NCBI RefSeq assembly: GCF_035222275.1
Contig: NW_026946359.1
Span: forward strand, 1,550,001 to 1,614,000
Source of the DNA: Podospora bellae-mahoneyi
Taxonomy: Eukaryota > Ascomycota > Sordariomycetes > Sordariales > Podosporaceae
DNA length: 64,000 bases
Reading direction: 5' to 3'
Below the pieces are notes generated by a model that did not search any database, had not been told where the DNA came from, and saw only the letters and a program-made list of their open reading frames with translations. Position numbers and translations under genes: made by a program. Positions 10,351 to 21,167 of this stretch are shown piece by piece. Each line of letters opens with the position of its first letter. Position 1 is the stretch's first letter.

Positions 10351-11491
10351 AACACTCTTATAGGGGAGTGCCGATATCTTTTGACAGATCTCCCCCTGTT
10401 CTATTCGCCCCAGCTTGGCTGCTGTCATAGCACTGGTCTGCGTCTATCTCATCTTTTTATGAACGTGCTTTCCTCCAACTTTGATATCCAAAGTTCGTTG
10501 GTCTGTTGATCGGTCCTGTTTTTTGGGTGGGTCATTTTGATCTCGTGTGAAAAGACTCTGTTCAGCATGGTGCCTTTCCGAGGAGCTTGGAATGGATGTG
10601 GGTTGACTTCAAGATCCACATCTGTGGAAAAAGTACCTCTATATACATGGTCAAGTATTTACCGTGAGCAATTGTCGAGGTCTCCAATCCCACAACCCAG
10701 CTTTGGTCGTTCTCATGAAGCAACATGGTTACCTACTATCAGGCCTGGTCAAGGTCGCTGCTTCGTCCACACAATCCGCGAGGACATGGTGAAGGCACCG
10801 CAGTAGTGACAGCGCGAGGTCCTAACAGACTGGACAGACGTCAGTTAGGCATCTTTAGCAGCAGGGGTTTTTGTGCAGCTAATGGCATGGTGAAGCCGGT
10901 GATGGCACGCAGATGCTGCTGCACCGCAACGCCTTGGGGGCTTGTCGGTGGTGGCACGGCAGTGTTTACTGGCAGCAACATCTGCTTCGACTTTTCAGGG
11001 ATATCCTTGGTCTGTCAAAGAGGTTATCTGCTTTCACCTTGAAGCGGATCACAAGTCTTTCGCGGAGATAAATAGGGGATCATCGCTCTGTTTGGGATTA
11101 AGGTTTCCTTTGGTGATATCAGGGGTCGATTCTTTGACAATGTCACGGGAACAAGAAACGCCGCCAAAAAAGGTATATATGGTTACTCTTCCGTCCATCA
11201 AGAATGGAAAGATTCCTATTGGTTCTTCTCGTTAAAGCTATCACTATATATGAGCTTGGCATAAAATCGCAGGGAACATGGAGGGTGAGAATTTAGGCAA
11301 ATATCACGATCACCATTGATCACGTTCCATCACCCAGATTGACGAGAGTTGAAACGAGGAAGACACGGTAATCTTTTCAATATGCAGTGTTGTTTAACTT
11401 GATTCAATGAGATGAACTCCTACTTTATTCTCGCATCTCAAGTTCACTTCACATGTGCTTTTGTCTCATCCAGATTGCCAAAGCCTTGTAA
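10351..11491. other. Intergenic, no supported gene
   Basis: Only short overlapping frames (longest about 105 codons near 10725-11042) with no motif, signal peptide or codon bias. The right part is the presumed promoter of the SET-domain gene. Confidence 0.5.
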
Positions 11492-12888
11492 GTGACCATG
11501 TATCAACTCCGATCTCTTCTCTTATTCTCTCTTGGTGTCCTTGTGACAGCCGTACGGGGAGACAATTCAGCGGATTCCAAGAATGCGATTCCAGACGTCA
11601 ACTTTGACCTAGAGGGGGAACACGCTGGTGAACTGCCCTCACCATGGGAAGGCCCTTCTCACTGTGTCTCTGGGGACCATTGCCTCTACTTCAACCCAGA
11701 AGGCAACGATCACAACGGCCAGGTACTCATCACAACGTCAAATTATGCCTACTTCACAGCAACGTTCCCCAAGATCACTTCCGAAACCCAAATCTCACCT
11801 GATTCCTTCCACCTGGCTCCCATCCCAAGAAAAGGGAATGGATTCGTGGCAGGCCGGCTGATCAAAAAGGGCGAGGTGATCATGCAACGGCAGCCCTCTT
11901 TCTTGGTGCATGCCGACGCGCATATCGACATGAAGCCCGAGGTGCAGGAGAAGATCTACCAGATTGCACTGTCAAAGCTGTCCAAGGACGCCCAGGAAAA
12001 GTTCTTGTCGCAGTTCGGCGAAGGCGTCAGGGCCAAGATCGATAAGAACAGCTTCCGGATCGTGATTGATCCATCCGGTGATAAGGAGAGCGGGCACTTG
12101 GGTGTGTTTGTGGATGTTAGTGGGTTCAACCATGACTGCAGGCCAAAGTAAGTGTTGCTGGTTGACTTCAACCATGGATGGAGAATGCTAACATAGGTTG
12201 AAGCGTTCATTACCGCATCACCAACACCACTCACACCACCGTTGCTGTTCGGGACATCCACCCTGGAGAAGAGCTGACTATCAGCTACATTTACGGCATC
12301 GCTCGCAGGTCCACCCGCCAAAAGGAGCTGCAAGACTGGGGCTTCGAGTGCACTTGCTCTCAATGCACCCTCAACAGCCTTGAAACCGCCGCCTCCGACG
12401 CCAGAGTCAAGGAGATCAAACGTCTTGAGGAGGAAATTGAGGACAAGATGTCCAGAAGAGGGGAAGATATCAAGCCTGAGATGGGGGGAAAGTTGGTGGA
12501 CATGTATCTTGAGGAAAAGCTCTTTGCCTATCTGGCACCGACATACGTGAGAGCTGCGCTGATATACAGCATGTTTGGGAACGAGGTGAAAGCGAAGGAA
12601 TATGCCGAGGAAGCTGTAGATGCATTGACAAGAGAGTATGGAACCCATGCAAAGGATATCCAGAGTATGCGGGAACTTGCAGCCGACGTCAAGGGGCATT
12701 GGAGTTGGGGGATTAAGGTTGTGAGTGAGGAGAAGGAACAAAAGACGTGGAAGTTGGGGCAAGGGAAGGGAAAGAAGAATGAGACGGGTGAAGCTGGCGC
12801 CAAGAAGGAGAGAAAGATTAGAGAGAAGATCGGGAAGAAGGCTGGAAAGACAGTTAAGGAGGCAAAGGCGAAGAAGGATGAACTGTAA
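11492..12888 (+). CDS. SET-domain protein with signal peptide and KDEL end
   Basis: Two exons, 11492-12147 and 12204-12888, with a 56-nt intron whose CTAAC-like branch site precedes the acceptor; 446 residues. The junction restores CRPNVHYRI, the canonical NHxCxPN motif of SMYD-type SET proteins. Further SET landmarks are GNGFVAGRLIKKGEVI near residue 110, GEELTISYI and a post-SET cysteine cluster FECTCSQC. The N-terminus (MTMYQLRSLLLFSLGVLVTA) reads as a signal peptide and the last four residues are KDEL after a long Lys/Glu-rich helix. This combination predicts entry into the ER and retrieval there, which is odd for a family of cytosolic or nuclear lysine methyltransferases. Substrate unknown. 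It stands between decayed genes yet has intact frames. Confidence 0.88.
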
Positions 12889-13454
12889 AGGGCGGCAGAC
12901 ACAGACCTGAGACAGCAGAAAAGAATTTGGTTGAACAAATCGTAACACTTCATGGTCGTTTGTTCTACAAAGGTTTTGACTTACATCGGGTTGCAGCGAG
13001 TGGTGTTTGGTGCCACTTGCAGTTGTTGAAAGTGGGCCGGTCCATTGCACTGCGCTTGCTCATTTGCATCATTTGGCAGTCAGCTTTCCCTCTCCAACCC
13101 TTTTGAATTCCCCCCCGTGAAACGTTTAATCTAATCTCTTATCAAACAATCCCCCCGTCACCTGCTTTCGGCGATTCCCCAGCTTCCCCGCGCGTCATCT
13201 GGTCATCCCGCCATCCCATCTCAACTTTCATCGAGGGGATTGACCCAGCTCACTGATCAGACTGACCGAAAGGTACCGCAGCGCAGGTAAGTACTGTTCC
13301 CCAATATGCTGAGAGCAACATTTTTCCAAAATCCTAGAAGTTGTAGGGATATCCTGGAACAGGATTCTACACACCACCCGACCGAACAGTCACAGGCCTT
13401 TCGCACATCACTCATCACACAACCTGACATACCATATCTACCCATCATCACAAG
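12889..13454. other. Intergenic, no supported gene
   Basis: C/T-rich sequence around 13100-13240 consistent with a fungal promoter in front of the first alpha-kinase relic. No coding frame supported. Confidence 0.5.
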
Positions 13455-14280
13455 ATGAGTAGTCGCGTTTGTATCAGCTGAAGCCGCAGTCTGCCCAGGT
13501 CGTCCTACACCGCCAACCAGTATTCAAGGGGTGAGGGTGATTCGCGTTGTGCTGCTTGTGTCCACAGCCACCGAAACGATACACCGACCGCCATCCAAAG
13601 TGACAGAGACCGTTACAACAGGGCTAACGAGGCGAAGTTCACCCAAAATTCCATGGCTAACCCCTTTGCACAAGGCGCCTTCTGCTGGGTCGCCAAAGAA
13701 GCATATGTAGACGGTGAGCGCCAAGGTCAGGCTTGTGTTTGCAAGTGGTGTAAGGCCGGCGGAACTATGGACAGCGATTATTTCGCACTCGACATCAAGG
13801 CCGTGGACAAGGCGCTGGAGATCATCAATCACTTCAATCAGCAGAACATACTGAACAAGACCGTGAAGGTAAACGTACCGGAGGTTTGGGTCTGGGGGTG
13901 GGAATAACAGCCGGGCGGGCCAGAAAAGCCTCGTTAAACCTTTCATTCACAATTACCAGAAGTTCAATAACAACTCAGGTTGGACTGATGAGTCCAAACC
14001 ATGGGCGTTGGCAATGCAGACGTTGAGCCATTTCAGCTACCACATTTCAGGGGGAAACTTTGTTCTCTGTGATCTCCAAGGAGGCATCTACCAAAACAAA
14101 GTTGTCTTGACCGATCCCGTCATTCTATCCCCAACTCAACAGTACGGTGCCACAGATATCGGCCCCAATGGCATCAGTTCCTTTTTCAGCCAGCACGTTT
14201 GCAATGAGTACTGTCGCCCTACTCGGACTGCCCCACGCAACCCGGTTCGGCACTTTAATCCGGTCTTGGTACTTCGATAA
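13455..14280 (+). pseudogene. Alpha-kinase gene, copy 1, recently decayed
   Basis: Fungal alpha-kinase (MHCK/eEF2-kinase fold). From the ATG at 13455 the frame starts with an Stc1-like cysteine motif: a first CxxC half near VCIS, whose second cysteine codon reads TGA, then SYTANQYSRG and RCAACVHSH. The kinase part follows: FAQGAFCWVAKEAYVDGER, the lysine-bearing CVCKWCK, DIKAVDKALEIINHFN and VNVPEVW. After a one-step frame change near 13890 it continues AGQKSLVKPFI, KFNNNSGW, MQTLSHFSYHISGG, CDLQGG and the zinc-binding GISSFFSQHVCNEYC. Only these two lesions are seen, so decay is recent, or one may be a sequencing error. Direct tandem partner of copy 2. Confidence 0.78.
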
Positions 14281-14599
14281 TGGCGCGCCGTGTCCCGACG
14301 GCTGGTTCAAAATCCACCAACACACGGTACTTTCTCTATATTTGAAGAAGCACGCCGCCATGGAGGACGAGCCATGGCAACACGTTTGGCCCCTTATTGT
14401 GAGAACGAAAGCTACAGGAATTAGGAAATTGAAACGGGAATAGACCGGCCATGTAGGAAACAAGTAGCGCAATGAAGAAATTATCGGTGGACTGTCAGGA
14501 CATTATGACAAAATGGCAGCTCTTTTGGATTTCCCTCCCATATACCAAAAAACGAATCTTCGTGAAGAGTGAGCTCGCATCATCTCTATCTCTGGTATG

Positions 14600-15290
14600 T
14601 GCTGATGGAGGCCACAAACGGTACAAAACAGGTGCTGTGTATGAAAGTTACAATTGGCATCTCGACATCAAAGCCGTGAACAAAGCCCTCGAGATCGTCT
14701 AGCTCTTCAACGAGTTCAAGGTTATCAACTTTGGAGTCAAACTGAACATACCTGGCGTATGGACGGCCAATGAGGCTTCTAGTCCAGAGTGGCGAGGCCA
14801 GACAGTCCTTGTCGAGCCATTCATTGAGAATGGCTCAAAGTTCAACAGCAATCTTGGGTGGGTAACCGATGATCGTAGGCCTTGGCCTCTCGCCATGCAA
14901 GCTCTGAGCCACTTTAGCTATCACATCGCCGGCGGGCAGTACGTGCTTTGCGACCTTCAGGGCGGTGTTTATTCGCACGAGGTTATCCTGACGGATCCGG
15001 TTATCCTCTCGCACAAGAACGAGTTTGGCGTGACTGATTTGGGGTTTGATGGGATAAGCAACTTTTTCAGGAAGCACGTCTGCAACGGGGTTTGTCGGCG
15101 TGATTGGCCCCGGCCAGCGGAACCAATGCGGTACTTTGATCCAGTTCCCGGATCGACGAAGATGAGGCACAGGGCTACGGACAGGACGGCTTATTCTCTC
15201 CCTGCACCGTCGTATTGGCCTTGGCTTCATGGTCCAGTGTCTGTTTTACCGAGGAGAGAAACGGTGGGGGAACAGGTGGTGTCGTCATGA
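14600..15290 (+). pseudogene. Alpha-kinase gene, copy 2, truncated
   Basis: Second alpha-kinase copy in direct orientation about 320 bases after copy 1. It begins inside the domain (KRYKTGAVYESYNWHLDIKA), so the Stc1-like front and the catalytic-lysine strand are missing. A stop interrupts it in the helix around 14701. It then runs cleanly: FNEFKVINFGVKLNIPGVW, GQTVLVEPFIENGSKFNS, MQALSHFSYHIAGGQYVLC, DLQGGVYSHEVILTDPVIL, DGISNFFRKHVCNGVC and a C-terminal tail to the stop at 15290. Residues shared with copy 1 are interleaved with many differences, so the duplication is not very recent. A protein starting at 14895 would lack most of the fold. Confidence 0.75.
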
Positions 15291-16206
15291 GGATCTTGAC
15301 AGGTGTGAGTGGAAGTGTTGATCGAGAAGGAAGTCGGAATACGTTGGGATGGTGAAAAGCCGGGCTGGATACCTACCTGGATCACGGTGTCACGACTCAC
15401 GAGAGAAATAGCCAAAGTCAGAAAAGAAATTATGGCAAGATGCTCTTTTGTATCCTCGATATCTATCCCAAAAATCCTCTTGACTCATCTGCTCGAAATC
15501 CTAAAGCAGCACTAACAAAGCCGCCAAACATGAAGCCATACCAAAACCCCAGATAACCTCGGCAAGTTTGCAAACAGGCGTCACCGGTAGTCGAGTCTAT
15601 GATTATGATGACAGTTAGCTTCCAGGAGCAACCTCATTGCCGCATAAAAACTCCCGGAAGCATTCCTGGCTGGGGCATCGGTTGGGGCATCGGTCGAGGC
15701 ATTCCCTGGTGCGGTAAGGGTTGCCCAGGAGGTGGCCCATGGCCCACAGGGAATCCTTGAGGCCCTGAATGCATTCACATCTGACCACCAAGTGGTGGCC
15801 CCTTCCCATCCCCGAGCAGAATACTTCCACGAAAATGGTCAACTAACTTTTCACCCCCACCATACTCGCTCGACTCCCCTGTCAAAGTCCATGTCTGGAC
15901 CCCCAGAGTGGTGGCTGCGCGGGTCCTTGACAATGCACCAAATCACTCTCAGCCCCAGCAACCCCATCCACATCCAATTCCACCAAAACCAAACAAGAAT
16001 CATCATTCCTACCGAAGCCACTTGCTCCCCTGTGTGGCCGTGATACCGTACCTGTCCCAATGGTCCTGGGTATGACGAGTTTGTATTTAAACGTCCTCTA
16101 CGTTAACAACGTGGTTGTACTGGTCAGTAGGTGGGCGGCAACAGCGCAGATACAATCGAAGCAATCCAGTGCGACGATATTGATGATCTTGTGACGGTTA
16201 CTGCTG
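15291..16206. other. Intergenic, no supported gene
   Basis: Minus-strand frames of 60-75 codons occur (15615-15842, 15851-16060, the latter Trp/Met-rich and hydrophobic). The second could be a lost end of the membrane gene that follows, but no splice links them convincingly. Confidence 0.4.
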
Positions 16207-16982
16207 TCATTTTTTATGAATGGGTGGGTTGTAAATCGCGAACCAAGTGGTGAAGAACCCGAAGATTCCTTGGATGCCAGTGGCAATGGTGAACGTCAAG
16301 GTGAAGGCGTTGTGAGCACCGTACAAAGTCTTCAAGTTAGCCTTCACATTACCGGCATGGGTGAAGCCCTCAATCGCGCCGTCGATGAGTTTCATTAACA
16401 GCTCGTAGAGGTCGAGGCTGTCTGTCAAGGATCATACTTAATCACAGGGTTCCTTCAGGGAACTGTTACGACAAAGAAAACAGTACCGTCGGTGAAGTAT
16501 CCAGTTACACAATTTTGGACTTCTCTGTGTGAAGCAGGGCCATCCGGACTCAGCAAGAACCAGCCCATGCATATTCCAGTTCCGTGCAATGAGTGGAAGT
16601 CGTATGGCGGTCCCTCATGTTGAGGAATGTCTACAGGCAAGTTGTCCTTGAGCTGAACTTTTTCGTCATTGGAATCGTCATCCACTTTGATCTTGCGGGG
16701 ATCAAGGGAAAGCGTTGGTGTAGTCGAAATTTTAAGGTGAGAACAAGACTTGGACCAGTCGGTGATAGAAGTTGTGTTAAGCTGTAAGATGCTTAGCATA
16801 CGCAGTGCAAACACGGGCAAGATTCTCGCCAGTAAGATTTCGTAGTCCTCCATGATATTCCATGTGCGCCCTGCGAACAAGGCCATTATGCCGGTAATAG
16901 AAGCGCCGAGGGAAAGAAACAATGGTACCAGCCCCCTATTCCATTTCCTCCGTTTGAATGGGTAGCAGGGTCCATGACGCAT
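16207..16982 (-). CDS. Hypothetical membrane protein
   Basis: Two-exon model, 16982-16487 and 16421-16207, with a 65-nt intron (donor GTACTG, acceptor GACAG) that joins TGYFTD to DSLDLYELL in frame; 236 residues. A basic N-terminus (YPFKRRKWNRG) is followed by a hydrophobic segment (GLVPLFLSLGASITGIMALF), a second one (ARILPVFALRMLSI) and a third near the end (GIQGIFGFFTTWFAIY). The central loop is acidic and hydrophilic. No family recognised. The gene lies in an accessory stretch full of decayed genes, so it may itself be a remnant. Confidence 0.4.
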
Positions 16983-19779
16983 ACTTATGATTAGTTCACG
17001 AAGTTCGTCGTAGGATTATTGCCTGAAAAAAAGCAGTCGAGGTAGGCTGTGCTTCTTTGCAAGTTGTGCAGGGCGGGAAAAATGCCGTCTTGAAGTGAGA
17101 AGCCGGCAGTCAATGCACATGTATTAAGGCGTCAGATTTCAAAAGGTTCATAACGTTAAAAGGGGTAGGGAATGACAAGAAGAAGAGAAACCCGTGCGCT
17201 GCCTAGCATCATTCTTTTCCCGGTGAAAAATGAGCTGGATAGGTGAAGGCTCTGCTTTGGAAATGGCAGTGGTCATATATAACAACGCAAGGCCTGACCC
17301 TTCAGCGTCCATATCGTATTTGTGTTCGTGATCAAAATGGGGGTGCTGAAAATTTGGTGGTGTCACTTGCTCAGTGCATGGCCAGTTGATGATATCGGAT
17401 TTGCCAAGCCATTTGAGACCGAAGCTCCGGGTTCAGATGCGGAAGACCGGCCCCACTTTAAGCCGGGGTTGATCCGGGCCGGGTGGCATGTGCCGGAGGT
17501 AACCACCCGCGTGGAATGCGCATGTGGCCCGACTTGCAAACGATGGAAGAAAAATTCTGCTGAGAATATTGCCGAGGTTGGAATAAGCAGCAAATTTCTG
17601 GCGCAACATGTGGGTAAGTGCCGCTTGACAATTCCCGAAGGCAAGTGCGTGGCAGCCCTGCCCTGCCCGTGACGCCGGTGGATTCTCAATGGCAGGAGGA
17701 AGGGGCTTTATTTCAGGCGCATGGAAAGGTACCTTACTTGTCACCAATATATTGCAAATGAATAACGCGCTCAAGCAGACCAACAATCACCATCTCTCTT
17801 CTTTTGCTCTTTTCGTTCTTAACATCCATGATTGGCAAGCCACCCCCGCACAGTCAGTCGACGACATCACCCGCTATAAAACCCCTCTCCTGCTAACATC
17901 GCCGCCATTTCGGCCTTCTCATGCCTCCAACTCACCGAGTTCTCAGGCCTGTCTCTACCGACATTCATGTACCGATTGATCTCCCCATAAATATTGTACG
18001 TGACACAATGATCGCAATGATGGTTCCTCAGCAAGTCTGCATGAGATGCGCAGTGTGCACAGCAGTTTACCCCCAATACTTTCCGCAGCTTTCCAGATGC
18101 ACCACTTTGAAGCGGCACCAATCTATTCACCTCCCAGTGCCAACAGTGACAGCACAACATATGAGTATCGATATGACGACCTGGTAGATGGTTGATACCC
18201 GAAATGGTCTCGATTGGCTGACGGTGGTGGTTGTAAAGGATGGTTGTGGTAGTGGTAAAGTATCCACTGGATCATACATGTCAGCAAACTTTCTAGGAGA
18301 CTCGTTGGGAAAGTTTTCACTGACCAACCCGCAGGACAAGATGTACCGACTGGTCTTTGGAAGGGATCGGTGTAGCGAGCCTCCTGCCATTGATACAACA
18401 CCAGATTGTTGGCCTGCAATGGGCAGATATGACTCCACCACATGGGGATGACATCGGCTTTGAGATGGGGTGCGCCCCTGACACTTCCCTGGGGTTCCTC
18501 ATGTTGAGGATGATTTGAGTGAGAACTCATGGCCGCTGCTTTATTGAATGCTGAGTTTGGAGGCGTCTTGGCTGCCAGTTTCGGCAGCAAGGTTGTCGCC
18601 CAATGCCTCCTTCCCCTTCTTATCAAAAAATTCATGAAATAGGGGGGGCGGCATCGGAGCCGCCAAGATAGATAGTTGACGATTGGTCTCATGTAGAACT
18701 CGTCACTCTAGCTCCTGGCTGGGATCATTTTGAGCAACGTTGGAAGTCGCAAAAAATATCTCACCACAATCGGCTCATGCAGTCGTTACAGACTCACTCG
18801 ACGCTGAAGTTTGCGTCGGAGGACAATAGCGTTCCTGCCGTGGCAATACGGCCAGGAAAAGGTCGGATGGCATAAATCCCCGGTGAAAGCCTTTTGGTGT
18901 GAACAGTTTTCACATGGGCTGACCAAAGCTGGTCCCTGATGTGGTATTACGCCGAGCAGCAAAGTGCTCATCCAACCCGAGCGGCGAAGAGGAAGATTCG
19001 GGACCGGCCCATATGGAATTTTCTGTGCCACTATGAGGACAAGTCCTTCCATACCTAGGTATAACAAGAACCGGATCCGGACCTAGTTAGCGGTTCGCGC
19101 TATGAGCAACGAAGTTCGGAAGCGAGGGCATGTGAATATGCAACGAGCCTGGAAGAAGGCACCGTTGCCCTGGGTACTGGATGAGGCTCAGTCAGGTGAG
19201 ACACAAGACCCCTCCTGTCACTAACTCTGTGGGAAAAAATAAGGTTGTTTCTTGTAGCTCATGAGGCAAGCGAGATATACCAATGAAAGTACGTTTGTAC
19301 TCTTGTATGTAACAACACATGGTTGACGAGAGGAAATTAGAGGTGATGATTCCCGCCACGGCTCTGGACCTCAGGGGCTTGGGAGCACCCGACTCCTGTG
19401 TACAAGCCACAGCATCGAGCACAAGACAAAACTTTCTGCTTTTCAAAATCAACGATCCATTTTTTACGATATTCATCACTATTTCGATGATCCGTCTGGT
19501 ACCCTTCGAGACTCGCAAGGCCCAATGGCATGTCGCGTTGCACCAGCTCGCCATCGGACGCACAAAGTTAGGCGACCTGTCTTCTCTTTGCACAATGTCT
19601 CAAGGACTTGCCACAAGACTTCCAGTTCGATAGGCGAGATTTCCCGAGAGAAGAAGAGTTCGTCCAAATACAAATCCCCTTGGCGAACACCAAGGCGATT
19701 TCTCCCGAGAAGTTCGATCGTCGGAGCTGTCGTAAAGCCGAATTCATCAATTCTAGCCCCGAGTCGTCCTGCTTCTTAC
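16983..19779. other. Gene-poor stretch, no firm gene
   Basis: Many frames of 60-190 codons but none with a recognisable domain. The best is a minus-strand frame from the ATG near 18530 (MSSHSNHPQHEEPQG) to 18123, with a Pro/Gln-rich body and no motif. A neighbouring minus frame (17867-18160) is Cys/His-rich. They could be exons of one orphan gene, but I could not find splice sites that hold together. Confidence 0.4.
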
Positions 19780-19840
19780 CCTTGCCTTTCTCTTCTCCTC
19801 CTTCTTCTCCTTCTCTTTCGTCGTCTTCTCCTCACCGCTT
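19780..19840. repeat. Pyrimidine-rich low-complexity tract
   Basis: About 60 bases almost purely C and T (CTTCTCCTTCTC-like), on the plus strand. Such tracts are typical of fungal core promoters and 5' UTRs, but no supported gene starts downstream in this orientation. Confidence 0.5.
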
Positions 19841-20363
19841 GCCTCATCATCAGCGAGATCAGCTTCGTTTTCCAATTGTTCCCCTCACAAGCTCAGGTGG
19901 GTGTATCCATCATCAGAGTGAAAGCTTCCTTTTCTCAGCCTGATCACCTGATTATCGTGGTTATGGTCGCTCGACCTTTCTACTGGGTCACCTGTTCCTT
20001 CACTGACAATCTTTTGATGCGGTGTCAAGTATCAAGAAATCGAGGCCACGAAATCGGGGCGTTGCTTGCAGGTTGAGGTCGTACATGCTTTCTGGCACCA
20101 TGCCTTGCTTGTTTTCACGTGTGTCAGGACAGTTCCTAAGGGAAAAGGGTGGTATGATCAGTTGTCGCCTAGATCGGATGATATCTTGTTTCCTATTATA
20201 TAACCGAAGTATTGTAAAATACCCTTCTATTTCCTTAATAGCCACCTGTCCTAGTCCCCGGATATTTCCCGTCGTGTACTGGGTATCCAAATAGCCCTCG
20301 TCATGCCCATCCTTGTCATCGTCCGCGCCAAATCATACCGATATAATATCATCATACTCATAA

Positions 20364-21167
20364 TTACATAGCGCCCATCACGCCAGCAACACCAGCCGCA
20401 GCGGCCACCACAGCAACCATATACCCAGTCTCCCTGGCAGCGCCAGCAGTACTGGCGCTCGTCGACGTCCCCGTCTCCTCGGCAGGTTCCTCAGTTTCAG
20501 TCTCCTCAGCAGGTATCCCCGTCCCTGTCGTCGAAGCCTCCGTCTCAGTGGGAACAGTGCGTGTCCGTGTGATAATCTCCGTGGCGGGCTCCGTGGTGGT
20601 GATTCCCAACACAAGGCTGTACGCCTTGGAACAATCTTCTTCATTGTCAATGAATGCCAACCAAAGCAGACCCACCTCCCGGGGCCACTTCAGCGAACAT
20701 GTCTGCGCAGCCTCTGACACAACAGGACGGAGCGAAGAATACCAGGAAAGAGCCGATGTTCGGTATCTATCGTATTCTTCACTGCCGATAACAGTTGCAG
20801 GGGGGTAATAGGTGGTGGCAGTCCTGGTCCTGTCTTCGTCAAAGGCGCTAGAGCAAACCGATGATATATCTGCAACGTCGTCGACTAGAGGGCCTATGGG
20901 GGCTGTCGCGGTTTTGAAACGTTCTAACTGCTGGCTCAATTCGTACTCGAGGACTTCCGGGGGCGGGGTGGGGGCGCTGCTGCTGAGGGAGGTGAGGGTG
21001 CTGATGCAGGCGTCCACTGTGCGGGTTCTAAAAACGGACCCCGTGGAGGTTGGGATGCTGTCTTGGAGCTGACGGGCGCGGAGGATGGCGTTGTTGATGG
21101 GATCCATGGCGGCGGTGACGGATGATGCTCCCGCCAGGAGGGTGAGGATGGTGTTGCGATACATCAT
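20364..21167 (-). CDS. GPI-anchored-type surface protein, unknown family
   Basis: 267 residues, single exon. Signal peptide at residues 1-19 (ILTLLAGASSVTA core). A globular part to about residue 190 has several cysteines (VDACISTL, SSVCSSAFDED, AQTCSLKWP, EEDCSKAY). A Thr/Glu/Pro-rich stalk (TRTRTVPTETEASTTGTG, then EETETEEPAEE) leads to a small-residue hydrophobic tail (VAVVAAAAGVAGVMGAM) without basic residues after it. This arrangement is that of a GPI-anchored wall or plasma-membrane protein. The family is not recognised beyond similarity in layout to many ascomycete surface proteins. Confidence 0.88.
   Translation of the reverse strand: MMYRNTILTLLAGASSVTAAMDPINNAILRARQLQDSIPTSTGSVFRTRTVDACISTLTSLSSSAPTPPPEVLEYELSQQLERFKTATAPIGPLVDDVADISSVCSSAFDEDRTRTATTYYPPATVIGSEEYDRYRTSALSWYSSLRPVVSEAAQTCSLKWPREVGLLWLAFIDNEEDCSKAYSLVLGITTTEPATEIITRTRTVPTETEASTTGTGIPAEETETEEPAEETGTSTSASTAGAARETGYMVAVVAAAAGVAGVMGAM

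Noticed and set aside
11956-13050. A 364-codon minus-strand frame opposite the SET gene
   Set aside because: Leu-rich shadow of the SET coding strand without domain or signal; the plus strand has a clear SET domain with a supported intron.
17867-18692. A multi-exon gene from the MSSHSNHPQ frame and the Cys/His-rich frame
   Set aside because: No pair of splice sites joins them in a convincing frame and no motif supports either.
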